DNA of 64,000 nucleotides from Notospermus geniculatus. Its lineage: Eukaryota; Nemertea; Pilidiophora; Heteronemertea; Lineidae. Shown here piece by piece: positions 10,342 to 19,020 of this stretch (position 1 is its first letter; each line of letters begins with the position of its first letter). Under the pieces are notes generated by a model. The model was not told the DNA's origin and ran no database searches. It saw nothing but the letters and a program-made list of their open reading frames with translations. The stretch spans positions 276,698-340,697 of the forward strand of contig NMRB01000050.1 in NCBI GenBank assembly GCA_002633025.1. The letters are read 5' to 3'. Both the position numbers and the translations under genes were made by a program.

Positions 10342-10491
10342 GCTACTGTAGCTTTACATGTTTTGGTTCCACTACTGTAGCTTTACATGTTTTGGTTCCA
10401 CTACTGTAGCTTTACATGTTTTGGTTCCACTACTGTAGTTACATGTTTTGGTTCCACTACCAGTACTGTACTGTAGTTTTACATGTTTTGA
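10342..10491. repeat. 29-bp tandem repeat, about five units
   Basis: Units starting 'ctactgtagctttacatg' begin at about 10343, 10372, 10401 and 10430. A shorter degenerate unit follows. The array ends about 70 bases before the first recognised exon of the LRR gene. Confidence 0.8.
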
Positions 10492-10563
10492 GAAGTTTGT
10501 TATGGAAGCAGTCGTCTCTGCTCCCCCTTCATATCTATTGAATTCTCAAATCTTCTTTTCCAG

Positions 10564-10914
10564 TAAATGACAAGAAATTCTCAACATTGAAGGGAACCTA
10601 CGGTGGCGGCAGGATGGTGAAATCTCTCAGCGACATCTGCCTCGGCTGCATCGCCAGTAATTTGGATTCGATTGCCAACGTCGGACAAAATCTCCCATCA
10701 ATACACAAAGAATTGCTCCTCCGCTGGCTCGCAGACCATGAAATGCTGACGACATCCTATTTGCCGCACGTGACCTATAATCTATTTTCGTCTTCACTCA
10801 AACACGTCAAATTCTACCGTTGTAAGCAGCTAACAGATGACATACTGGCCAGTCTTGCCAAGACGGGATGCAAGTTGAAGAAGTTAACTATTAAGAATTG
10901 CCCTAATGTTACAG
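10564..10914 (+). CDS. LRR gene, first recognised exon
   Basis: The acceptor is 'tcttttccag'. The open frame begins with a split codon, so either another exon lies upstream or 10564-10613 is 5' UTR and ATG 10614 is the start. The exon encodes the BC-box-like motif, the LP motif, and LRR 1 and 2 (VKFYRCKQLTDD, LTIKNCPNVT). It ends in phase 1 at GTTAGC, a weaker donor than the others. Confidence 0.87.
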
Positions 10915-13900
10915 GTTAGCAGGTTTTTCATTTGTTCCACTGGTAGGCCTACTTGGTCACCAGCATGTATCATCATCATCCTCATTAGGTTATCATCATC
11001 AGTGGCTTCTTGGCCCTCCTGGCTCTTTGCCTCCTTTGACGTACGGTATCCTAAAATGAATTTATGAAAGTATGTGTGCAAGCTTTTATGGTTGGTGGCA
11101 ATTAACTTATTCACACAGTACCATATGTAGAACATCATCACATCAAATGTGACCCATCACCACGAAAAGAGTCGCTTTGCGCAAGTGATCGACACGGCCT
11201 TGTACTTCTTCGGCTATAGACAAATCCCAAATTGACGAAAACGAGAAAGATCTGCGCAGTTCCGCCGAAATTGTAAACAGAACCTTGGCTTGAAACTGAA
11301 TGACGTGACGCAGAGAACCCAACGACAGTGACTTCGATGACGATGCGTCAGACTTGACCATTGCTGAATCATGGATTACGTCATGTCAGCTGGTTTCAGG
11401 TCGAGGTTCTGTTTGCGATTTGGGCGGAAGTGCGCAGAATTTGGGATTTGTCTATTGTCAATTTATTGTACACTGCCAGACGTGTTCATTACAACAAAAA
11501 TCCGTCACCCTTGCTCAACTGTGCAAAACAACTCATTTTTTGGTGATCGGTCATTACCGTATATGAATGTCTCCCTCGTATGCTCCATTTCAAGATCATT
11601 TACCACGTGCTTACCTTCTGCCTGGTTGTTTTGGTTTAGGACACTTGACTGGTTATCCTTGTTTTGTGAAATCTGCCCCAAAATTTTATCTTATCCGACA
11701 GGTGATTTTCATTGCTTTGATTTTCATTGAAGTTCATTCCTTTGGATTACAGGTGATAAAATATCTTTCCAGATGTTGGTATTCAGAGTATCACTCGAGG
11801 CCAGGATGAGTTGACCTCCTTCAATATCAAGGAGCTGCCAGCAGTAGTAGACAAAGCCTTGTGTTATCTCAAGTCACCAAATTTGACTGCATTTAAAGTA
11901 AAAGAGTGTAATATCTCAACAGCTGGTAAGTTGTCATTGCTGGTTAAAAATACTGAATGAGCTGGAATCCAAATACAGCACCGTTTATAGCTGTATAGAG
12001 ATTATTTGGGGAATGATGTATCAGTACAGCAAGTGGAAGCAGATAGTGCCCGGAGAGCAGGCACGGATCCAAGGGGGCACACCTGGCCCGTGCCCCCTCT
12101 ATTTTGTGGAAAATCTTTAAAATTGACTGGGAAATTTTGAAAAGATGTTAAAATCTGACTGAGGACTTCCACGATGTGCGCTGGCTGTGCCCCCTCTTTC
12201 CCATGATTCTGGATCCACCACAGGAGAAAACCTTCGCAGTCAAAGAGAGTCGCCCTCTCACAGTCGCAGGGCCATTGCATCCTCACACCAGGGCTGGGTT
12301 GCACAAAACTCATGTTAGCGCTAACTTGGTGTTAGCGCTAGCTTTGTTAGATGACGTAAAAAGACAATGGATTTTTACGTCATTTAACATAAAGTTAGCG
12401 CTAACACCAAGTTAGCACTATCATGAGTTTTGTGCAACCGGGCCCTGGTCTTAATTCATGACCACTCCCCCCCCCCTAACTGACCTGTGATTCTCAGGAT
12501 GGGCCAATTGAGGACCAAACATGGAACCTCTGAGATAAAACGCCCAAATTTCCACTGCGCCTCCATTACTATAAGAAAATGATCTCTTTTATATTTGGCC
12601 TATGCCCAGTCCACATGTACATGTATGAAGTGACGAAGGCTGAATTAGTAATATCAGTACCGGTACATCAGATTTTAAGAATGCAGATGATCTCTTTGTA
12701 AATTGCAGCTCGAATCTTATTTCAGGAATGAAAGGAGCCTTAAGTAATAATCCTTCCATCAAGATTGTCAAAATCAACTTCTGCGTCAAATTAGAGGAGA
12801 GCTTGTTTCCAGTGATGGCGACAACACTTCGTGACAATCTGGTAAGACTTCTCATATTTTGACACTTTCAGAAATAGGTATCAAGTGCACTCACAGCCTA
12901 TTTGCTTGGCCTATTGTTTGCAACACCTCAGAGATATTGGCTCTTGCACTGCTGCAAATTTCATAAAAGTCTTCATGTATTTTTCAGGAGGAGCTCCATT
13001 GCCGTGATGTGCGTTGCATGACCGATTCAAGTCTGTTAGCGATTGCCGAACATTGCCGAAATCTTCGCATACTAGATCTTCTTGGGAGTAGTAAGATAAC
13101 AAAACAGAGCATGGAAAAGGTAATACCTCCTTTGCAATTTGTAGGACTCGATATTTCCTGCTCTGCTCTGGGCTTAGGATAAGAGGAGTATTGGGGTGAA
13201 ATATTCCTTGAAATCCTAAAATACTCACTACTTTCAAGGAATATTTTTCCAGAGCAATGAGGAACCCGCACACTAACGTCACTACGTGGCGCTGCGTGCG
13301 TTTGTACCGAAGTCTCTGTTTTTCTAACGTTATTTCCATTTATTTCTGGCGTGAAAATAAACCATTTGTGTTGGTCGCCCAAGAATAAAACTTACATCAT
13401 CTTGTAGCAGATAAAATTTTCTTTTAATCTCATTCCTTTTTTTCTTAAAATGAAGAGATACAATGGCGATAAAAGCAACGTCTTTTGTGTCATTCTTCCT
13501 GTAGAAAAATGTACAGGCATTTTTTTCATGACGCAACGTCAGCACCTAACATGACGTCAATGACACCTAAAATGACGTCAATGACGTCGTTTCGGTACAA
13601 GCGCTCGCAGCTCCGACCTGTCGGTGAGCGGGTTCCCCATACTCTTTAGGAAGCTGTCCGTACCCCATGACTTTGGATCAAAGGAATGTGATACTCATAA
13701 AACTGCTGAATATGATATCATGGACCCATATAGGTACATGCAAAAGTCCTCTCTTTTCTTTTTTTGGTCCATGATGATATAAAACCCTATATGCCATGTT
13801 TTGTCTAGGTTAGTCAGACGACATTCCACAACAATGATAAATACCTCTCCTTTGTTGTCAGGATAATTGGGTTCATTATCTATCAAGTTAATTGTTGACC

Positions 13901-16900
13901 TCTTCAATGTACGTACACATGTACCGGTATGTTATTGTGTGAGTTGTACTTTTGGTTCCTCTATTCGCCATGTACCGGTACGTTAATTTTTTTTTTGCCT
14001 TTTCAGGTATTCCAGAACTGCACAAAGTTAAAACGCCTGGATATCTCGTACTGTACCAAACTCCAGGAACAACCAGATGCCCGAGTCTTGTTTGAGATTC
14101 CTTCCACATTACAAGACTTGTCCTTGTGTGGTGTCTTTATAAATGACAAGGAACTTCTGGTCTCAGCTCTTCAACGTCTGAAGAAGCTTCAGAAGATCCG
14201 CCTCTGTGGCGTACCGTGTCTTAATGATGATGCCTTACATGAGGTTGGTATTGATATAGCCTAAATACCGTTACATATTAGATTATTCAAAATCTTAATT
14301 ATAGATCCATGTTTTTAATTGGGAACAACGTTTACGAGAATTTGACCACGTACCGGTATGCCCTATTTAACTCGTTAGTGTTGTTAGCTCCCTGGTCGCT
14401 TCCACTTACCGTATCAAACATACCAGTGGATAGTTCTGAGTTTGGAGAAAGCACTGGCACCACGCCCTCGCCTACACTTAGGTGATGCTGCATCTCGACT
14501 GGGTTCGGCCTGGGGACGTTGTTCCCAATCAAATGCAATGATCTATAGTAATGGGTTTCAGTTGAGATGATGTTGCCCTACATTTCCATAAGTTGGTACA
14601 GATATGACCTGAATGTTATACATTTTAGGGGCAGATCCAGGTTTTGGGATGGGGGGCGGGCTCAACTACTAGACCTACTAAATGTATAGCTACGTGCGTA
14701 ACTACATAAAGTGGTGCCCACTCTGATGACACTCAAAATCAGCATGCCGCGTGCGGCCCCTCCCCAATACACCTCCGGATTAAATTTCTGTATCAACCCC
14801 ATTTTAATTCTTTGTTAAAGCCCCACTGTATTGAATGTGAAAAACGCAAATCATCGCCGCGATTCTCGTATGACGTCACGACGTCAGCGTAGTGTAAAAT
14901 GTACTACGCTCTGTCAGAATACATTAGAGCTCTCCCTGCAGTTTTTTCCAATGCGTGCTGAAAACTAGGCCTTGATTCTGTGAAGTGCGTATCAGGCAAG
15001 CATTTTGGGGACCTTCACGAGGCTATGGGACCTCTATGTGCACTCTCCTAACTTTTTGAAAATATTGTAAAATTCAATACTGTGGGGCTTTAATAGAAAG
15101 AGGTTCCATTGGGAGAGCTGATTATCTGTATAGTTTGCATGTATGTGACTTCGATAGCTGACTCCTGTTTCCAGATTCTCCAAGCCATCGGCAAGGATCT
15201 ACAGTTACTAGATTTGAGTGGGTGCCGTGACATAACAGATCATGGTTTGAGAGCAGTGAATATATTCTGCAAAAGCCTTGAAGAAATCCACCTGACACAA
15301 GTCAAGAACATCACTGGTGAACCGCTAAAATTGTTGCTTAAAGATAAAAAAAGGGCTGATCAACTGACAAGACTTAATCTGAGTTCCACACAGGTGAGTC
15401 CGAAATTTTCCCCTGGTTTTTTTTTTGAGGCCTTCTGTATTGAAAGATAGGACAGGACCAGACCTGCCAAGGGTGTTCTGATACCTGGCTGGAGCTTGGG
15501 CAAGATTTTGCTGGAGAATGGGCCATTTTGAGGTTGCCTTGCTTGAGCATCTGAAACGTGATCAACTTTGGAAGATTTCCACAAAACCACACGGTGCACA
15601 ATGTCCTTCAGCGAAGGGCGGAGATTGGTCAGATAGCATTGGCGGTAAAACACTGATCACAGAATCAAACCGCAGATGGTGCGGGCGCTGCCTGAGCAGA
15701 CGGTAATCAGCAGGTGGTGGGGGAAAACGCAGTTTGTGAAAAGGGGAACAATTTTTCTGAAGAGCTTCACTTTTTGGGAAATGCGTGAGATTACACACAA
15801 CTTGCGGGAGAACAGGGGTAAATGCGTGAGTCTTCCGCGAAATGCGTGAGACTTGGCAGGTCTGCAGGACCGTGTGGAAAGTGAGCGAGTTCTGCAGTTA
15901 TGTTTGATTGTGATGCTGTTGTTGTGTATCGCAAGAGGTCCACGACACCGTCAGTTGAGAAGTCGCCATGGTGTAGTGGCTTCAGTCTTTGGCTAGCATT
16001 CAGAAGGTCCAAGGTTCAAACCCCACTTCTCTGCTCTTATTTGACAGTTCAGTGAAGACGTCCTATACACAGTGGTCACTCACTGCCATAACTTGGAGAT
16101 GCTGCACATAGCAGGTCACTTGTACGTGACAGATGATGTTTTACTGTGCATCGCAGAGAACTGCCCGAAGCTGAGGGAGATGTTTTTAAAAGGATGTAAA
16201 ATGGTAAGTGATGAGATAAAAGTGAAATTAGAGTTGTTGCTGGATGGATGTTGAGTTAAAGGACCACGGTATGCGATCTCTAATGGGTGATTTGACTGCC
16301 GACGTAGAGGGAGCCACCTAGCGGCAGCAACACGAACTACAAAAATCCATTACAAAATATACGGAGAAATCGGGTCCATTCACTGACAACGTAGTTAGTC
16401 CCTTGGGTTGGAGGGTGGCGCGGAGGCACGGCTGTCGAGAAAAAGCGGCAATACTCTGGACATCCAGGGATGAATTTTCAGACCTTCAAAGTGCACTGTG
16501 CCGTTCATGCAATTCTTTCAAATAGGAGCTGTCAGTGAGTTGACCAATAGGTGTCACTACGGCCCAATTCAATGCATATAGCAGACCCATTCATTCCTGA
16601 TTGAGCACCAATTAGAAGAAGTTTCTTTTGTGTTGGTCCGCTAGAACTGTGCTGCCGTCTTTTGGCAATACGCGCGGCTGACTGCTCCTATTGCCAACAT
16701 CTCACAACTTTGCCCAACACGTTCTGAAAGACCCTTTGTTGGGTCAAAAAATGCACGTGCGCAGTAAGGCCTATTGAAAAACAGTGTCATAGAAACTGGG
16801 AAGGGGGACCGGACACGCTTGATAAATTCAGGGTTTTAGGTTCAGAGGTTAGGTGGGTTAGAACCCATTTCTGCTTGTATCTGAGTTATTCAAAACAATG

Positions 16901-17233
16901 GTTTGTAACAATGTGTTTTGCTCTTTATTGCAGGTGACAGACGTGGGCGTTTGTGAAATTGCCCGACACTGCCCGCTAAAGGTACTGTCCGTCTCTGGCC
17001 TGCATGGCCTTACGGATAAGACCATATTTGCTTTGGCGGGCAGTTGTCATTACCTAGAGGAGATATACCTCAATGGATGTTCCCTGATATCGAGGACGGC
17101 TCTCAGGTACCTCGTCGACTGCTGTATCCCGCGGGTGCACTACATGCACAGAGTGCCGAACGCTTCGCCTGATATGCTCATGGCGAAAAATCTCGATACG
17201 GGAGAGTTTTGCCGTGTTGATCGCATGAATTGA
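10564..17233 (+). CDS. Leucine-rich-repeat protein, AMN1/ZYG11-like, possible CUL2 substrate receptor
   Basis: Eight exons (10564-10914, 11773-11925, 12726-12841, 12988-13119, 14007-14243, 15175-15393, 16048-16203, 16934-17233) join without a frame break through GT-AG introns into 1,664 coding bases ending in TGA. If the ATG at 10614 (good Kozak context, AGGATGG) starts translation, the protein has 537 residues. An upstream exon could add more. Residues 4-13, SLSDICLGCI, fit a BC-box (S/T/P-L-x3-C-x3-hydrophobic). LPSIHKELL at 27-35 resembles a CUL2 box with one non-hydrophobic position. From about residue 60 there are 17 LRRs of the cysteine-containing type (LxxLxLxxCxxLTD). ZYG11, ZER1 and AMN1 share this N-terminal layout; ZYG11 and ZER1 are CUL2-elongin receptors. 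The function is inferred. An FBXL protein is less likely because I see no F-box. Confidence 0.88.
10915..11772 (+). other. Intron 1 of the LRR gene
   Basis: This 858-base intron holds the inverted-repeat element at 11150-11553. Reading frames in its second half overlap that element and a T-rich stretch and are not exons. Confidence 0.85.
11150..11553. mobile_element. 404-bp palindromic element with TGACCNATCACCA ends
   Basis: Left 'tgacccatcaccacgaaaag' pairs with right 'tttttggtgatcggtca'. Long inner arms pair 'gatctgcgcagttccgccga' with 'ggcggaagtgcgcag'. A second, shorter copy is at 29110-29345. Confidence 0.75.
11773..11925 (+). CDS. LRR gene, exon 2
   Basis: The acceptor is 'tatctttccag'. 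The exon completes GAT (Asp) with the previous exon. It encodes VGIQSITRGQDELTSFNIK through KVKECNISTA, that is LRR 3 and 4, and ends in phase 1 at GTAAGT. Confidence 0.87.
12059..12218. mobile_element. GGATCC-type palindromic element, intronic
   Basis: It starts 'aggcacggatccaaggggg' and ends 'ttctggatccac'. 'cccgtgccccctct' and 'ctgtgccccctctttccc' mark inner ends. It shares 'aaattgactgggaaattttg' with the copy near 45070. Confidence 0.6.
12289..12447. mobile_element. 159-bp MITE with CAGGGCTGGGTTGCAC ends
   Basis: Left 'cagggctgggttgcacaaaa' pairs with right 'ttttgtgcaaccgggccctg'. Inner 'gttagcgctaac' words are themselves palindromic. As RNA it would fold into a long hairpin. Confidence 0.75.
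12726..12841 (+). CDS. LRR gene, exon 3
   Basis: The acceptor is 'cttatttcag'. The exon encodes GMKGALSNNPSIKIVKINFC through ATTLRDNL (LRR 5 and the start of 6), and ends in phase 0 at GTAAGA. Confidence 0.87.
12988..13119 (+). CDS. LRR gene, exon 4
   Basis: It follows a 146-base intron, the shortest in the gene and the only one without a repeat element. It encodes EELHCRDVRCMTD to SKITKQSMEK (LRR 6 and 7) in phase 0, with donor GTAATA. Confidence 0.88.
13259..13638. mobile_element. 380-bp MITE with GAGGAACCCGC ends in intron 4
   Basis: Left 'gaggaacccgcacac' pairs with right 'gtgagcgggttcccc'. Inner 'gcgtttgtaccgaa' pairs with 'ttcggtacaagcgc'. It contains several TGACGTCA-like words near the right end. 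It fills much of intron 4 (13120-14006). Confidence 0.65.
14007..14243 (+). CDS. LRR gene, exon 5
   Basis: The acceptor follows a T-run ('tgccttttcag'). The exon encodes 79 residues, VFQNCTKLKRLDISYC to CLNDDALHE (LRR 8 to 10), in phase 0 on both sides, with donor GTTGGT. Confidence 0.88.
14627..14780. mobile_element. GGATCC-type element in intron 5, degenerate
   Basis: It starts 'aggggcagatccaggttttg'. The right side, 'cccctccccaatacacctcc', is a worn version of the family's C-rich end. Confidence 0.4.
14815..15093. mobile_element. TTAA-flanked MITE, AGCCCCACTGTATTG family, copy 2
   Basis: Left TTAA 'agccccactgtattgaat' pairs with right 'attcaatactgtggggct' TTAA. It is 279 bp long, in intron 5, about 80 bases before exon 6. 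Confidence 0.8.
15175..15393 (+). CDS. LRR gene, exon 6
   Basis: The acceptor is 'ctgtttccag'. The exon encodes 73 residues, ILQAIGKDLQLLDLSGC to LTRLNLSSTQ (LRR 11 to 13), phase 0 on both sides, with donor GTGAGT. Confidence 0.88.
15459..15864. mobile_element. 406-bp element with CAGACCTGCCAAG ends, copy 1
   Basis: Left 'cagacctgccaagggtg' pairs with right 'acttggcaggtctg'. A second copy at 29838-30235 is collinear, for example 'gagcttgggcaagattttgc' and 'gaagagcttcactttt'. It is in intron 6. Confidence 0.8.
15964..16033 (+). repeat. tRNA-like SINE head just upstream of exon 7
   Basis: 'gccatggtgtagtggcttca' resembles an A box and 'aaggttcaaaccccac' a B box, as in SINE family A. The body is absent. 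The fragment ends about 14 bases before exon 7, next to its pyrimidine tract. Confidence 0.5.
16048..16203 (+). CDS. LRR gene, exon 7
   Basis: The acceptor is 'cttatttgacag'. The exon encodes 52 residues, FSEDVLYTVVTHCHNLEMLHI to MFLKGCKM (LRR 14 and 15), phase 0, with donor GTAAGT. If the donor is skipped, the frame stays open for 17 more residues to a TGA at 16252-16254. Confidence 0.88.
16256..16458. mobile_element. TTAA-type MITE, intact reverse copy of the 9282 family
   Basis: It starts 'ttaaaggaccacggtatg'. The sequence is the reverse complement of the two halves at 9282-9408 and 10248-10335. The right terminus is worn ('gcggcaatactctgg'). Confidence 0.65.
16521..16692. mobile_element. 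MITE with AATAGGAGCTGTCAG ends, copy 2
   Basis: Left 'aataggagctgtcagtgag' and right 'ctgactgctcctatt' are inverted. It is collinear with 7421-7598 and lies in intron 7. Confidence 0.7.
16934..17233 (+). CDS. LRR gene, last exon
   Basis: The acceptor is 'ctttattgcag'. The exon encodes 99 residues and TGA: VTDVGVCEIARHC through LRR 16 and 17 (LKVLSVSGLHGLTD, LEEIYLNGCSLIS), then a non-LRR tail from about HYMHRVPNAS to CRVDRMN. Confidence 0.88.
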   Translation: MTDVGVCEIARHCPLKVLSVSGLHGLTDKTIFALAGSCHYLEEIYLNGCSLISRTALRYLVDCCIPRVHYMHRVPNASPDMLMAKNLDTGEFCRVDRMN

Positions 17234-17661
17234 TGTGGTTTGTGATTCTACACATCGAGCAGGATCGGGGTTCTCCACAGGGTTTGAAACAGACCGAGTG
17301 CTGGTGACGTCACATGGTTACTGATATCAGAAGCCACTGCCGCACACGCGTCCACAGCAGGGGGCCTGGGGGGCATCGCCCACAAAAAATCGAAATTGAG
17401 AAGCCCTGAAATGCGATTTCCCAGCATTTCGGAATGCAAATCGAGCTCCTGTCGTCGGTGCTTGCAAAACCTCTGTTATTATAGTGAATAATTTTAACCG
17501 GGCAGTGGATTTTTAGACCGGGCGCTGAGATCAATCCTGCATTTTAGAACGGGCACCGCGCCCGTTCTGTTACACTAGTGGAGAACCCTGCAGGATAATA
17601 CTCGCATCGTAGGAATGCAGTTCACCAGGAGTCACCATAGTGTCTGTGATAAAAGACACTA

Positions 17662-17804
17662 AGGGCCGTATGCTCGGGTCGGACTTCAGCCACACTTCCA
17701 TTAAAGTCTGAATTAAAGTCTGACTTTTCTCAATGCTTCAAGCAAAGAGAAAGTTTAACTTCAGGTATATTTTAGGCTAAAGTCCGACCCAGGCATACAG
17801 CCCT
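17662..17804. mobile_element. 143-bp MITE with AGGGCCGTATGC ends
   Basis: Left 'agggccgtatgctcgggtcg' pairs with right 'cgacccaggcatacagccct'. The shorter relative at 57677-57748 keeps only the arms. Confidence 0.7.
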
Positions 17805-17948
17805 ATGGGTGCTTGTCTTTTCACGGCTTTCATCTCTTGCCTGTTCAATCATGAAGGGTGCTTCCAGGTTGCCTTGCCCAATCAAGATGAAATCTGTGTT
17901 TGGGGCTGCCAGAGTGGTGCAATGAAACATCGGCACCTGTCACACAGA

Positions 17949-18181
17949 TAATATACAGGAAGTCAACTTCCAGATTTTTGCAAATTTTCGACCCCAACCG
18001 GGGTCTTCTTCAGGCTGGCACTTAACAGTACAAGACTCTAGAATAGACTAGTGTCTTGTACTGTTAAGTGCCAGCCTGAAGAAGACCCCGGTTGGGGTCG
18101 AAAATTTGCAAAAATCTGGAAGTTGACTTCCTGTATATTATCACGTTGTGTGTCAATTTTAGTGCTATTTCTTTCTTTGTA
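17949..18181 (+). mobile_element. Penelope-like 3'-end insertion with two facing hammerhead-like motifs
   Basis: The 233-bp insert is flanked by an exact 11-bp duplication, TGTCACACAGA (17938-17948 and 18182-18192). Arms at 17947-18036 and 18053-18142 are a 90-bp inverted repeat around a 16-bp spacer; the outer two bases of the left arm belong to the duplication. Each arm carries CTGAAGA, a 6-bp helix with loop GGTT, then GAAA (+ strand 18076-18103, - strand 17986-18013). A single-copy tail runs to 18181. Hammerhead motifs are known in Penelope-like elements. The assignment is inferred, since no reverse transcriptase is present. Confidence 0.7.
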
Positions 18182-18235
18182 TGTCACACAGAGGTGCCAA
18201 ATCCGATTCCCAGTCGCACCCAGTACGCATAGGTA

Positions 18236-18429
18236 TGTGACCCTCCACAGCAAAACCAGACGCATGTCGCTTTTAGCTTGGCAGGTTGAGACCAAATGTT
18301 CGTCAGTTTCAACATTGTCTGTCTGTTATGAAATCTGTTCTTCCATTCTCTCCTGGTGTCATCTTAGTTGTTTGCGACTCACCTTCTGAGCGGAGCGACA
18401 TGCGGCTGGTTTTGCTGTGGAGGGTCACA
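18236..18429. mobile_element. 194-bp TA-flanked MITE with TGTGACCCTCCACAGC ends
   Basis: Left 'tgtgaccctccacagcaaaa' pairs with right 'ttttgctgtggagggtcaca', and inner 'gacgcatgtcgct' with 'agcgacatgcgg'. TA lies on both sides, as for Tc1/mariner-type target duplication. Confidence 0.75.
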
Positions 18430-18654
18430 TATAATGAGGGCAACTCTCACTTAGCGTAGGTTTCCTCCGGGTGCTCCTGTTTCCTCCTACATTTCATAAA
18501 AATCGCCCAATATTGTTTTAAGACAAGAGCCAATAATGAGCCAATGTAGAGCTCACGGCTCTCAACACAATATTTTTTAATCTGTGTATGGAAACTAGTT
18601 CTGGTTCAGTTGATGGTGTGCTTTCATTTTCGTTTAGACTGTGATATGTGATGT

Positions 18655-18675
18655 AGGTACCGGTACCGGTACCGT
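18655..18675. repeat. CCGGTA microsatellite
   Basis: Three tandem GTACCG/CCGGTA units occur here. Single and double copies of the same word are scattered through the whole window. Confidence 0.6.
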
Positions 18676-18993
18676 ATGTTGAGTTGAGTGGCTTATTATG
18701 TGAGGTTCTAGTGTTGGATGTACGGTAACTTAAATGTTCGAAAAAGGACTGTGCCTGTCAGTGGTGCTGTGACTGCACCAATCCTGTCAATGGTGCTGTA
18801 AAAGATGGATTGTGCTGTAAAAATTTCTAGTCATCTGTCAGAAGACTTGCCAATGTTCTTGGATCCTTAGAGGTTTTATGTGATCAATGAATAACTTCCC
18901 CATTCTAATTTATGATTCGCTAACCAGCATTACATGTTAGGCATGAGCATAGTCGTAGACAACTTGACATGGAAATTTTTTATTGTTCAAAAC

Positions 18994-18999
18994 AATAAA
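18994..18999 (+). promoter_or_regulatory. Candidate poly(A) signal of the LRR gene
   Basis: AATAAA is followed about 40 bases later by a T/GT-rich run ('ttttgtaattgtctgttgtc'). It is the best placed signal after the stop at 17233. Confidence 0.45.
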
Positions 19000-19020
19000 A
19001 TATCTACTGGAATTGTACCG

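Larger units (their letters stand above)
11926..12725 (+). other. Intron 2 of the LRR gene
   Basis: This 800-base intron contains two separate palindromic elements (12059-12218 and 12289-12447). It is otherwise unremarkable apart from a C-run near 12465. Confidence 0.85.
17234..19020 (+). other. Probable 3' UTR and 3' flank of the LRR gene
   Basis: No coding exon follows the stop. An AATAAA at 18994 with GT-rich sequence downstream is a plausible transcript end. If so, the UTR carries three inverted-repeat elements (17662-17804, 17949-18181, 18236-18429). Confidence 0.5.

Noticed and set aside
11371-11730. 119-residue plus-strand frame between exons 1 and 2 of the LRR gene
   Set aside because: It overlaps the palindromic element at 11150-11553 and is not needed to join the exons in frame.
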